A program made the translations under genes and the position numbers. A stretch of DNA of 36,426 nucleotides from Larix sibirica (Eukaryota; Streptophyta; Pinopsida; Pinales; Pinaceae), in contig NWUY0300003794.1 of the NCBI GenBank assembly GCA_004151065.3, forward strand, positions 43,452 through 79,877. The letters run 5' to 3'. The notes beneath the pieces were generated by a model. It ran no database searches, was not told where the DNA came from, and saw only the letters and a list, made by a program, of their open reading frames with translations. This document shows, in pieces, positions 1 through 9,268 of the stretch. Within the stretch, counting starts at the first letter, position 1, and the number at the start of each line of letters is the position of its first letter.

Positions 1-403
1 GGCCATTCCTGAAGATTAAATCTCTGTCCTCCTTCTTTTCGAAGTAGAAAATGAAGAACCCTTTACCACAAAAAATTTGTTGCACTTCCCCTTGAATCAA
101 AGGCCGCCAGTTTTTGTTGAGCCACGATTCTATTGAGCGGGGCGATGGCCATAAGCCTGTAAAATGTCCGACCAAACCCTTATCTGCTAGAGCCACGGCC
201 TTTCATTTTGAAGCAGTCGAAGACAGCTTTACTTCTGGTTCCTCTACTTTTTTCACAAACTTGGATTCTTTTGCTGCGGCAGCTCTAGGGTTAGCTGGTT
301 GGGAAGCAACTAGAGACTTGAAACGTTTCGAAATGATGAATCGAGCTTCATCTGAAATCTCCTGCCCCGGATCCGGGGGCGGATCCATGCCTTGAGAAAC
401 CAT
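1..403 (-). pseudogene. DUF4283 protein, 5' part (LINE ORF1-like), one in-frame stop, runs off the window
   Basis: One reading frame runs leftward from an ATG at 401-403 (MVSQGMDPPP...) to the window edge, broken only by a TGA at 203-205. An upstream in-frame ATG at 440-442 is less likely: the bases before 403 look like a leader. Residues 1-65 are polar and low-complexity. After the stop comes a clear DUF4283 pattern: ALADKGLVGHFTGLWPSPRS, then a W-rich stretch (ESWLNKNWRPLIQGEV) and GKGFFIFYFEKKEDRDLIF. In plants this domain normally precedes a CCHC knuckle, either in LINE ORF1 or in domesticated relatives; the knuckle would lie outside the window. The stop replaces what would plausibly be an Arg codon (CGA to TGA, a CpG decay). 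GC content looks clearly higher than in the DNA that follows, so this is younger or more constrained than its neighbours. RNA binding is inferred from the family only. Confidence 0.75.
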
Positions 404-456
404 ACTCTCAGAAACCCTCAAGCGCTCAGCGTCCACGCACATACATTGTTCTTGAG

Positions 457-473
457 TATATATATATATATAT
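457..473. repeat. (TA)n microsatellite
   Basis: Seventeen bases of alternating T and A, just upstream of the DUF4283 start on the minus strand. Confidence 0.9.
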
Positions 474-933
474 TGTTATCTATGTTTCCTAGTGGTGCTC
501 CCATAGATTGTCAAGTTCTAAGTTCACTCAAAAGAGTTAGTGAGGAAGAAGGCTACCATGGCCTTCTCGTTGGTCTAGCATAACCAACACAAATCTCCTT
601 TAGTAATTATCAAATCCAGAGGACTAAAAGATGACCAACAATTATAAAAATACCTATGTCACTGCACCTATTGCACCTACAACATACTCAACATTCATGG
701 TAGACACATTGTGATCTAATACCATATAATCATTAGAGCATGAATATAAATGACATATACACAAATGATAAAACAATTATTATTTAATACATAACGCCTA
801 CATACAATAGTGTCAATCTATCTTACAGAGATTGTAGGTTGTTGTAATATCTACCTAATTCCTATTTGAGAGGAAGAGGTTGTGGAATTATCTCAATCAT
901 CATCTAATAACTTATATTGATAACCTATTAGAT
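474..933. other. AT-rich spacer, no recognisable feature
   Basis: No frame here gives a recognisable protein and I see no terminal repeats. RT sequence that would belong to the gypsy fragment starting at 934 is not visible, so that fragment really is truncated. In the inversion model, this DNA originally adjoined the pseudogene blocks ending at 20950. Confidence 0.5.
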
Positions 934-1335
934 AAGCAAGCCTTGTATTCTAATATAACAATGGTTTTAGATTGAGATATGTGCTATGGATTATGCTATT
1001 AGTGTAGTCATCACTCACCATGTACATCCAAAGGCCTATCAAAGCAATAAACTCTTTAATGTGGTTCTTAGGTACACTGCATATGAAAAGGAGATACACT
1101 CCATTATGAAAGCACGTTGGTAGTAGAAACATTATATTTTGGGAAAGTAAATGATCATCCACACGAATCACAAGCCCATGCAATTCATATAGATGCAAGG
1201 AAAGTTGTAAAACAAATGCCTTCAAAAGTGGTCCATGTATCTTCAACAATTCCACTTGAACATCGAGTAGAAGAAGGGCATCACAAATTGAGTTACGAAC
1301 TACCTTGACTGACCTTTAGTTGTGGCACTAATCAT
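934..1335 (+). pseudogene. Ty3/gypsy RNase H domain remnant
   Basis: In one frame the start reads IEICAMDYAISVVITHHVHP, matching the gypsy RNase H signature around (E/H)TDASDYAIGAVLTQ.GHP. YTAYEKEIHSIMKARW follows at about 1075-1122, the usual YxTYxKEMxSIxxAxxxW segment. Near 1219-1290 the frame WSMYLQQFHLNIE*KKGITN matches the end of the domain (KWxxYLQQFHLxIxYKKGxxN). The first catalytic Asp (TDAS) is replaced, reading ICAM. Several stops interrupt the frame. It degraded the RNA strand of the RNA/DNA hybrid in the parent element; nothing functional can be made from this copy. Confidence 0.8.
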
Positions 1336-1530
1336 GATGTTTAAATCCTATGGACATAAGATATTTGGGTGACAGTAGGTATATGACCGCGATATTAATG
1401 TCACTGCTACATATCAAGCATTGCACATATGTAAATAAGTTTTACACTTTCACTTATAGGATGAATTTCTCTACCATTTGTGCCATCTTTGTTTTCTTTC
1501 AATTGAGCATGAGAAGCTTATTTGGGAGGT
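1336..1530 (+). other. RNase H-integrase linker, no clear motif
   Basis: The stretch between the RNase H end and the GHFGVEK zinc-binding motif. The spacing fits the family linker, but I cannot align it residue by residue. Confidence 0.45.
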
Positions 1531-2215
1531 GCATATAGTTCTGTGGTAGGGCACTTTGGTGTGGAGAAAATAGTGGTAGAACTGCATAAATACTTCTATT
1601 GCTAAAGCTATAATAGGACATGAGCAAGTATATTAGATCGCGCATCACTCATGCCATTGCTAAAATTACCACCAAGAAGCAAGGGTTATATACTCCTTTA
1701 CCTAATCTAGACAAGCCTTTGGAGTAAGTCTCCATGGATGATATATCAAGCCTTCCCTCAACCACGCATGGTAACAATTATGTATCTTGGGATGTTGATT
1801 GGTTCACTAAGATGGCCATTTTAACCCTGTAAGAAGAGTATCACAATGGAAGTGGTTACTATGATCTTCTTTGAGAGTGTTCTTGTTCATTTCAGTTTGT
1901 CGCATGCCATTGTTTTGGATAGTGACAACATGTTCCTCAATACTCTATGGTCTAGCCAATGGTTGATGATGGATACCAAGTTGGTCAAATGAATTGCCTT
2001 CTACACCCAAATTGTTGAGACACTGGTAGTCAATAGGATGATTGTGCATATCCTTGAAATGTACAAATCCAAGCACCCACATACATGGGATGAGAGCCTT
2101 CATTATGTTCAACATAGCTACAACAGATCCCTTAATAGTTCTATTTCCCATTGCTCTTTTTAGGTGTGACTTGGGTTCTAACCATTAGTCATAATTAACG
2201 TAGCTCTACCTGTTG
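1531..2215 (+). pseudogene. Ty3/gypsy integrase remnant (H2C2 and DDE core)
   Basis: The zinc-binding region starts with GHFGVEK at about 1550-1570. The core begins VSMDDISSLPSTTHGNNYVS near 1726, so the first catalytic Asp (SMD) is kept. The second Asp lies in VLDSDNMFLNTLWSS near 1914-1958 and is also kept. The catalytic Glu, normally in QTEVVNRM, is lost: codons 2014-2040 read VETLVVNRM, with Leu (CTG, 2023-2025) where Glu is expected. The segment MIVHILEMYKSKHPHTWDES followed by LHYVQHSYNRSLNSS (about 2038-2145) is very well preserved. There are scattered stops. Integrase would insert the cDNA into host chromatin; this copy cannot. Confidence 0.85.
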
Positions 2216-2804
2216 CATCTACACACGAAGAGTCCTTCCATTTGCAAACTAGGTAAAACATAGAAATACATTTGATTGAATAGATCCAACAACAAGTTCA
2301 GGAATAGTTTGTAGAAGTCAATGCCTAGTAGAAGCAACAATACAATCAAAATTGGATATGGCACAATTTTTAGGTTGGTGATGAGGTATGATTGTAGTTA
2401 CAAAATAACAACTCATATCCTACCATAGGAATCTTATTCTAATTTGACATGGGTCTTACATGATTACCAAGGTTGTGGGTAAGAATGCTTTTGAATTGAG
2501 TATTCTGCCTTTCCTTTGCTTACACATTATATTCAATGTGGGGATGCTTCAACCATATTTTCTACCTTTATTAGACACTTCGAAGGTGGTCGAGAATTTA
2601 ACCCCTATAGAACTCGATTCTAACTACATTTAGTAGGCTATAGTAAACTAGATCATGGACACCAAGATTAAGGGTAACCTTCCAACATAACATACAACTC
2701 TATTGGGTTGTTAAAGTAGGATGATTTCTTCAGTAGGGCATAAAGTCAACAATTGTTTTCCCATATTATAGAGGGACTTGATGTAATGTTGACCATTAAT
2801 TCCT
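2216..2804 (+). pseudogene. Ty3/gypsy integrase C-terminal tail (chromodomain-like) remnant
   Basis: About 2484-2570 reads FELSILPFLCLHIIFNVGML and continues QPYFLPLLDTS, the characteristic motif after the integrase core of plant chromoviruses. TSKVVENLTPIELDSN follows, then a degenerate chromodomain-like end around 2650-2795. The frame ends just before the polypurine tract. The minus-strand copy at 24061-24361 has the same arrangement, which confirms the family link. Chromodomains steer integration to certain chromatin marks in related elements; whether this degenerate tail did so is unknown. Confidence 0.75.
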
Positions 2805-2817
2805 AAAGGGGGGAAAG
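2805..2817 (+). other. Polypurine tract of the gypsy element
   Basis: AAAGGGGGGAAAG lies immediately before the inferred LTR start. It would prime plus-strand DNA synthesis. The minus-strand relative has a decayed purine tract in the same place (about 23963-23978). Confidence 0.8.
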
Positions 2818-3238
2818 TAATCCAAGTGGATATGGGGAGAACCTAGATATACCATTGACTCAAAACGATCCTATACCTTGCCAATTCTACAACAATTTGC
2901 AAGTATCAAACTTTCGACTCATTTTTTGGGTAGTTCCTATGATTTGTGGGCACTTGACACATGTTGGAAACCTATGACCATCAAATTTAATAAACATATA
3001 AATCTCAAAATAAGCTTTGTAAGGGTCCAAGGAACACCCTAAATGGAGGTTTCATGCAACAATTACAGCCTCATGAAGTTGACATATCAACTAGGCTCCT
3101 TAGGGTACACATTTCTTTTTTCCACCTCATCTTTTAGGATTAAGGTTTTTTCCTTGTAGAGTTTTAAATTTGATGTTTAAAAGTAGTTTCAATCTCTTGT
3201 AATAGGATTTTTGTGACACATCTCTTTTCAGATAAGCT

Positions 3239-3295
3239 ACCACCATTCTAGCTAGTTTGTATTGCTTTGCAGTTTACAATGTTTTCACTATTTCA
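3239..3295 (+). repeat. LTR segment repeated at 3635-3691 (copy 1)
   Basis: Starts ACCACCATTCTAGCTAGTTT and is similar, not identical, to the bases directly after the N at 3634. After about 55 bp the two copies diverge. Confidence 0.8.
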
Positions 3296-3634
3296 CTTTG
3301 TTGCCTCTTAAACATGAACTTATTGTGGTAAATCCCTGAAACATAAGTGCAACCTTAGACGAACTTAAGATAGTTTCCCACTGTGACCACAACAACCCAT
3401 CCTCTCACTTTAATTTTGATCTCCTATGACACGTGAGGGATATCCCTAGGATAAGATTGTTAGATTTATGCAATAGAATCTTAAGGTGAAATGAATAACT
3501 AAATATAGCAAAACAAAAATTGTAATATATTTTTTTATTATAAATAAAGTGATGGGTGGACCAAGACTAGTTTCAATCAACTGGGCAAGTGGAGTCAAAT
3601 ATAAACTAGGAAGGGCAACAACTATGAGATCCTN

Positions 3635-3691
3635 ACCACCATTCTAGCTAGTTTATATTGCTTTTCATATTGCAATGTTTTCACTGTTTGA
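3635..3691 (+). repeat. LTR segment repeated from 3239-3295 (copy 2), directly after a single N
   Basis: Begins on the base after the N at 3634 with the same ACCACCATTCTAGCTAGTTT. From here the LTR homology to 23340-23962 continues to its end, so this copy is the one in proper LTR context. Confidence 0.8.
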
Positions 3692-3801
3692 TTTATTAAT
3701 AGAGTTTTGGTTTCATTGTATTGTTGTGCTCCTTGAAATATCTATGTGTTACTTATGATCTTATTGATATCTTTAGTTTGTTCTCAACATAATCCAAATC
3801 A

Positions 3802-4055
3802 TGCTTTCACATGCACAAAAAGTTTATTTTTTTGATACCATCCGATAAGGAAGGAAGTTAAGGGACAATATGAAGACACAATGGAAAAATACTAAAGCTC
3901 TTATTTCAGTCCATTTAAAATAAATAAAAAAGTCACCAAAGGAGAACCCATGTGTTAAGATCATCCATCAAGCACCAATAAAAAAACAATTATATTCACA
4001 AAGAGAGTGCTAGTAGAACAATTCACCAGACTTAATCCTTCTCCTTACTTGATGG
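3802..4055. other. Spacer between gypsy LTR and LINE
   Basis: AT-rich. No motif seen. It may hold the unrecognisable N-terminal part of the LINE ORF1. Confidence 0.4.
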
Positions 4056-4560
4056 AAATATGGGTCTAGAAAGTTAGCACCCACTAATCAAAGGACAATT
4101 GCATGCATTCTTTGGTGGAAGACGGTTTTGTGGCTTCCTCTTCAATTTAAAGGAGGAGAAAGATCTAATATTCAAAACCGACCCATAGTTAATGGGGCCA
4201 AGAGGAATGTATCCCAATGGATAGTCTATAGGCTCTAGTCTAGTATAAAATATTTCCACAACATCCTAGTTTGGATAAGACTCCCTCGAATATTCTTGAT
4301 TCTCTGGGATGATCAAAATTTGACCTCCATAACAAATTCAATGGGTAGACTCATCAACAAAGCATAACCTAGATTAGGTCAATTTTTCCCGTGCCTATAT
4401 CTATGTAGAGGTAGATCTAGAAAAATTCCTACTTGAATCAATTAAGCTAGATCTAACAGGTTGGTGGTTCCTCCAACCCATGCATTATGAACAAATTCCC
4501 CTTAAATATAACATGTGCCACAAGTATGGACACTTTTTCAATAGACTACAAACTAAATGA
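4056..4560 (+). pseudogene. LINE ORF1 remnant: DUF4283 and zf-CCHC_4
   Basis: Pieces in neighbouring frames read GRRFCGFLFNLKEEKDLIFK and LMGPRGMYPNG near 4110-4220, then VWIRLPRIFLILWDDQNLTS with ITNSMGRLINKA near 4270-4365. These follow the DUF4283 consensus (GFFxFxFxxxEDRxxIF, GPxxxxxW, VWVRLPxLPLxxW). YVEVDLEKFLLESIKLDL follows at about 4402-4455. Near 4486-4535 YEQIPLKYNMCHKYGHFFNR corresponds to a CCHC_4 knuckle in which the first and last Cys are lost and the central C..YGH kept. The family binds nucleic acid and packages LINE RNA. It is unrelated in position and strand to the DUF4283 frame at 1-403, but of the same family. Confidence 0.75.
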
Positions 4561-5149
4561 GAATTGACGGCCCCTAAATCCTTCAAAGAAATAGGACCAT
4601 CCACCCCAAAAAAAGCAACGACCCAAAACCAACAACCTAAGAACACCAAGAAGAACCCAATCCAACAATTTCAAAATAAACATGCCATCCTTTCTCCTCC
4701 TAAGGTTGAATTTGAGGTGGAAATCACTAAGCCTTATCCTCATATAAATTTTCTTTTCCCTCATGAAACTCATCCCTTTGGAGATTCAATCCCATTAGCC
4801 TTGAATATTGCTCTACCAAGTATCAAAGAAATTACTTCAAAACCCAAATGCCCCCACTCTCTTTGGTAATTCTCACTTGGAAAAAAACCTAGAAACCATG
4901 TGAAGAAGAAGAGGCCTAAATCGAGGAAAAAGGTGAGAAAGAAATCCAATAAAGAATAAAGAGAATGCAAGGCAAACAAAGAAAAAACTTTAAGGGTACA
5001 AGAAATCCTCTAAGGAGCGTTAATGGTGGAATAACCCATACAACATAAGAAATGAGAGTGCTCCCCTAGAGACACAAAGGTTTAGGAAACAAAAAGAAGC
5101 AAGAAGCAATACACAGTCTAGTTAAAAGTGAAATACCAAAGATACTTTT
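4561..5149 (+). other. LINE ORF1 C-terminal/linker region with a 101-codon open frame (4564-4869)
   Basis: The frame at 4564-4869 starts MTAPKSFKEIGPSTPKKATT and is rich in Lys, Pro and Asn, as in the disordered tails after the CCHC knuckle of plant LINE ORF1 proteins. I see no domain. It is probably a surviving piece of the old frame rather than a gene of its own. From 4870 to 5149 the DNA is purine-rich with no recognisable motif. Confidence 0.5.
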
Positions 5150-6088
5150 ATAAAAGAGACAAAAGTAGAAGAGGAAATTTTTCCACAAATCCTATTTTTT
5201 TTCTTATAAATAGTGAAGGAATTTGTCTATAGTCAAGAGGATCCTTGGGAGGGACAACTATAGTTTGGAATAGTAGTGAGGTGGAACTCATCTTTTTTCG
5301 AAAAAGACTCGCACTTGATTTACACAACACTCAAAGTTGTCTCCTTTGGAAATCAGGTAGAAGTTTTGAATATTTATTCTCCTAACTATTATAATTAAAA
5401 ACATGAATTATGAGAAACATTGAGATTGTTTGTGGATAGCTCAATCCACCCTTAAATAAACTTGGCAGGGGACCTTAACAAAATACTAATCCCACAAGAA
5501 AAAGGGGGTGGCTCCTACATAAGAGACTCCTTCAAAGATAACCTAGATGATCTAAGGAATGGATGCCAGTGGATACAAATTGAACAAGGGGAATGTTCTC
5601 TTGTAATAACAAAAGACAAAAAATGGGGCATGTAGCTTGAAGGTTAGACTAATTTCTTATCTAGGCAACCATACTCACTTATTCCATCAACATATTATCC
5701 TTTATCATCCCCTACATGACCTCTAACCACAAGCCTATCTTTCTCTTTTTGGAACCAAAAAATGAACTAGTCCCCATACCCTTCAAATATAATCCATTAC
5801 AACTTAAATGCTAAAGGGAATGGGATATGATTGATCATGCATGGGCATCGCAATTAGGCTCCCCTCCTATGTCTATGAACAAAAAATGAAAGTTCGAAAA
5901 TAAGGACTAAAATGTTGGGACATGATTAATCTCCCCTCTCTTGGCTAGACTAGATTAGAGCACGAGGAATCCCTCTCCTCCATCCATATAGCTATGGAAC
6001 AAGAAAAAATAACCCCAACCACACTAAAACAAGAGGAATAAGTAACCGAGTATCTATACAAAGAAATGAGTTGGAGCTTAAATCTTCC
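5150..6088 (+). pseudogene. LINE ORF2 endonuclease remnant, first copy
   Basis: About 5153-5290 reads KETKVEEEIFPQILFFFLIN followed by SEGICL, then GSLGGTTIVWNSSEVELIFF. This matches the QETKL...SxGxSGGLxxxWN region of the AP-type endonuclease, including the metal-binding Glu. Later parts read VSFGNQVEVLNIYSPNYYN (about 5340-5395) and LAGDLNKILIPQEKGGGSYI (about 5465-5525), where AGDLN stands for the catalytic GDFN box. The stretch from about 5297 to 6088 is repeated, diverged, at 6089-6880. The enzyme would nick target DNA to prime reverse transcription. Confidence 0.8.
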
Positions 6089-6880
6089 CAAAAAGTTTGA
6101 CACTTGATCTTCACAAATTCAGAGAAGTCTCCTTTAGAAATCAAGTACAACTTTTCAATATTTATGCTTCTAATTTTTATAATGAAAAAAAAGAATGCTA
6201 GTAAAGATTGATATTGTTTGTGGACAACTAGGTTCACCCTCAAAGAATGTTGGCAGAGGACCTTGACATGGTGCTAAGCCTACAAGAAAAATGGGGAGGA
6301 TCCTACAAAAGAGACCCCTTTAAAGAGAAACATGATGTTCTACTAGCATAATGGATTCTAGTAGATATGGAGTGATGAAGAGGAATGTTCTATTGGAATA
6401 ACAAAAGATGGAGGTTGGGGAACATAGCTGAAAGGTTAGACCGATTTATTATATAGGCAACCCTAATTGATTCTATAAACATCCTATCCTCCATCCTCCC
6501 CTCCACGACCTTTGATCACAATCATATCTTTCGCATTTTATAACCAAAAAATACCTAGGCACAGTGCTTTTCGAATTTAATCCATCGTGGCTTCAATGCC
6601 AAAAGGCCCGAGATATAATTTTTGATACAATATGGAAAACTCAATTAGGCTTCCCCTCTTATGTTTAGGAACAAAATGTAAAAGGAGTTAAAGAAGGATT
6701 AAATATTGGTCTAAGATTGAACTCCTTTCTCCTACTAAGACTTTATTAGAGTGTTAGGAATTCCTCTCCTCCATCCATGTTTCTATGGAACAAGAACCAA
6801 TAACCCCAACTACCATAAAAAGAGATGAAGAACCAAAGAAAGATTTGTACAAATTTCAAAGAGAGGAATAGTCCTACTAT
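6089..6880 (+). pseudogene. LINE endonuclease C-terminal half and linker, second tandem copy
   Basis: The same order as 5297-6088 at an offset of about 790: VSFRNQVQLFNIYASNFYN (about 6131-6187), LAEDLDMVLSLQEKWGGSY (about 6250-6310), then CTCCTCCATCCAT and CTATGGAACAAGAA blocks near 6766-6796, matching 5976-6006. The catalytic GDFN equivalent has become EDLD. The copy has no N-terminal half and leads directly into the RT, so it is the one in native position. Divergence between the copies is considerable, so either the duplication is old or two LINE copies recombined. Confidence 0.75.
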
Positions 6881-7868
6881 CTATTAAAATTCAAAAGCTT
6901 ATGCCTCAAAGAAGGAGACAAAAATACCAAATACTTCCAGAGGCAAGCCAATGCTAGAAGAGTGAAGAACCATGTGGCATATATGAACTAGAAAATGGGG
7001 AGAGAATTAACACAACAACATCCCTTCAATCATTAAGGATGAGGATAATGCTAAGCTAAATAAGGAAGTATTAGAAAAGGAGATAGAGAAAGTAATATGG
7101 AAGATGGAACTAGATAAAGCTCTAGGCCTACATGGCTTTACTGGTCATTTATTTACAACTCGGTGACCCATTATAAAGTATGATTTCTACATAAGAACAA
7201 AGAAGAAGGTAGGGAGAGGGATAAATTATACCAAAAGAAAAAAAATCCCATCTCCTTCTCCAAATTTCGTTGAATATCCCGCAAGTGTCTTAGGAAATTC
7301 ATAGCCAAAAGAATCAACAACCTCCTCCAATCCATCATCTCACCCACCTAGGGTAGTTTTGTAAGAGGTGGGTAGATATTTGACAACATATTTCCCATGG
7401 AAGAATATATTCACACCAGGATCCAACCAAAATAACAGGGTATGGCAATAAAATTAGATATGAGTAGTACCTTTGATTGAGTTCACCACAAATTTCTTCT
7501 AGAAACTCTCCTTAGGTTCATTTTTTTCCACATATTTATAGATCGGATAGCACCATATATTAAAGGACCCTAGACTACCCCACTACTAAATGAAAGGCTT
7601 CACACTGAGTCTTTCAAATGAACGAGAGGTCTGAGACAAGATTGTCCTATATTCCCTAATCTTTATATAATCACGACTAAAGTGTTGGTGTGAGCACTAG
7701 AAGTAGCCAAAATTATAAACTCCTTGCCCAAAGTTAGAATAGCAAGGGATGTACAAAACACAAATCATTCCTAGTGTGTCAATGACACTCTCCTTGTGGG
7801 AGGAGCATTCATGACCATCACCAAAATATTCAAAAATATATTGGACAACTTCCTAGATGCAAATGGGG
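6881..7868 (+). pseudogene. LINE reverse transcriptase remnant
   Basis: SLCLKEGDKNTKYFQRQANA near 6896-6955 is the WLxxGDKNTKFFHxxAxxRR motif before the plant LINE RT. EIEKVIWKMELDKALGLHGF (about 7081-7140) is the ...APGPDGF motif. NPISFSKFR at about 7248, GMAIKLDMSSTFD near 7440-7478 (first catalytic Asp region), GLRQDCP at 7628-7648 and CVNDTLLVGGAFM at about 7775-7813 follow in order. The last should be FADDTLLLGGA: the first Asp of the catalytic pair is Asn (7778-7786 reads VND). The homology ends at LDANGG, before the thumb. Catalytically dead. Confidence 0.85.
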
Positions 7869-8434
7869 GCACGTGTCCAACTGTGCCCTTAAATCCTCCA
7901 AGATCTACTATAACACAGCCAAATTTAATCAATACTAACACATCCATAATAATACAAGGAACAATAACCACCAACAATCACAAAGAGGACACGACACAAA
8001 ACTATGGATGGAAACCAAGGTGGATGTCTAAACTTTATTATTATGAAAAATGTTACAAAGGCACAACAAGGGAGCTCAACCAACTTCCCAAAAGGATTGC
8101 ATAATCCAACCACTAAAGCATCTGCATGTTTGCCTCTTACAGATCCCGACTCTTCCATAATTCACTAAGCCATCATCCAAATAATGCACTAAGACAACCC
8201 TATACTTGGCACAGTTGTTGAACTCCTTGTCCACCCTTTTATGAGTAACTCCTTGGTGAATAAATTTCACAAAGGAGGTTCCCTATTTATATGGTGGATG
8301 ATGATTTGTTGTTACCTTCTTCTACGGGGACTTGCAATCCACTCCACGTCCAAAAAGGACCCAATGTCCAATCCACCCATCCGTCCGCCAATCATTTGTA
8401 ATGCTAAATCCTTGGGTCCACACATCCTTCCAAT
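7869..8434. other. Unassigned stretch between LINE and LTR-like repeat
   Basis: The LINE homology has ended. The sequence may be the 5' (U3) part of the LTR-like repeat at 8435-9268: weak similarity to the reverse complement of about 17370-17400 can be seen near 8260-8290. No start dinucleotide or target duplication could be fixed. Short open frames here have no recognisable content. Confidence 0.4.
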
Positions 8435-9268
8435 TGTGTGTTCCTGCCCAAAGTGTCTGCTAACAACCTAATTTTTCTCACCTATTGTGCCATAAATGCC
8501 ATCACCATTATACGTCATTTATAACAATATTAACCCCATTTCCATCACCGTATGACCTCGCCACTAAACTCAATAGTTGACCATTTAAGGTCATTGGGTA
8601 GAATTTCCCTAAAAATCCATGCAACCTGTCACACTAAAATCCTCGAAAATCATGACGTGGACCCAAAAAGAAAATTCAGTTACTCCTCACTATTATGTGG
8701 CTTCCAATAAGGTGTAGTGGTTGAAAGTGGATATTCCTAAATTGTTTTTTATAAAAAGAACATTTGATTTGGTATCCAATACCTATAATTATCCCACAAA
8801 GTTATCAATCAAAAAGAACTATCCACATTGGAGGTAGTTCGAATTATTCACATATCCATTCATAATAGTAATGTTATGATGTTGGATTTCCTATAAAAAG
8901 AGAGAGAGAGAACCTTTTGCATTCCTTTCCTTTCACCATTTAGAGTCCTTCACGAACATATTTTGGTGGGAGAGAAAAGCATAAAAGGAGAAGAATAACT
9001 CTCTCTTGGGTTGGCTGCAGAGGTCCACATCACTTCATCCAACACATGGGTATGCCCCATAATATTCATTATTTTTTTAATATTAGAACATATTCTTTAT
9101 GTCACGTCTTCTATTCTTCTTTGGCTAGATTATTTTGTGCGACATTGCATGAATATTTAGGATCGTTGTTCATTTATATTAGTTTTGCATTAAACCCCTT
9201 TGCTCGGGTACTCAAGATTGCACAACCCTAACTAAGTGCTTTTGGTACAGGTTGGTGCTAAAACACCA
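8435..9268 (+). repeat. LTR-like repeat, plus orientation (inverted relative at 16237-17150)
   Basis: It is homologous along its length to the reverse complement of 16237-17150. Shared blocks: CACATCACTTCATCCAACAC (about 9027), GCATTGCATGAATATTTAGG (about 9143), ATTGCACAACCC (about 9217) and TTGGTG(C/G)TAAAA(C/T)ACCAACA at the right end. The right end is CACCAACA, as in an LTR 3' terminus. A TATA-like CTATAAAAAG (8891-8900) followed by a GA run sets the orientation. I see no tRNA primer site after 9268, so it may be a solo LTR or a 3' LTR. The identity between copies looks like roughly three quarters, so both are old. Confidence 0.7.
8891..8910 (+). promoter_or_regulatory. Probable LTR TATA box with GA-rich leader
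   Basis: CTATAAAAAG followed by AGAGAGAGAG. The other copy has CTATAGAGAG and a much longer GA run on the minus strand at the same place. Confidence 0.5.

Larger units (their letters stand above)
934..3801 (+). mobile_element. Ty3/gypsy retrotransposon, 3' half (RNase H to 3' LTR), decayed
   Basis: A chromovirus-like Ty3/gypsy relic on the plus strand. The order RNase H, zinc-binding/integrase, C-terminal tail, polypurine tract, LTR is normal for the group. gag, protease and RT are absent upstream of 934. It belongs to the same family as the two minus-strand copies at 20.95-28.93 kb: the tail motif (PPFLGLHPVFNMDLLQQYFP there, LPFLCLHIIFNVGMLQPYF here) and the LTR both match. Many stops and a few frame changes make it inactive. 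Its 5' breakpoint falls at the RT/RNase H boundary, matching the 3' breakpoint of the copy ending near 20952. Confidence 0.85.
2818..3801 (+). repeat. 3' LTR of the gypsy element, interrupted
   Basis: It starts TAATCCAAGTGGATAT right after the polypurine tract and ends ...AATCCAAATCA. It is homologous to the LTR at 23340-23962, which ends ...AATCCATATCA on its own strand. Shared blocks include AGTTGACATATCAACTAGGC (about 3076) and the CTAGTTTGTATTGCTTTG region (about 3249). The relative is 623 bp, but this one spans 984 bp. At about 3300 it departs from the relative, and at 3635, just after an N, it restarts with a segment already read at 3239 and then runs to the end. The extra 300-odd bases are an insertion or a scaffold misjoin. 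Confidence 0.75.
4056..7868 (+). mobile_element. L1-type LINE, ORF1 plus ORF2 relic, 3' end missing
   Basis: In order on the plus strand: DUF4283 remnant, VEVDL/CCHC knuckle, linker, endonuclease (AP-type, partly duplicated), linker and reverse transcriptase. This is the plant L1 layout. The RT homology stops abruptly after LDNFLDANGG at about 7868; the thumb and 3' region are absent, and an LTR-like sequence lies just beyond. No poly(A) tail or target duplication is visible. Stops and frame changes occur throughout, and catalytic residues are lost. Confidence 0.85.

Noticed and set aside
7681-7700. GTGTTGGTGTGAG as a possible left end (TGTTGG) of the LTR-like repeat
   Set aside because: It lies inside readable LINE reverse transcriptase sequence (before the VND box), so it cannot be the LTR boundary.
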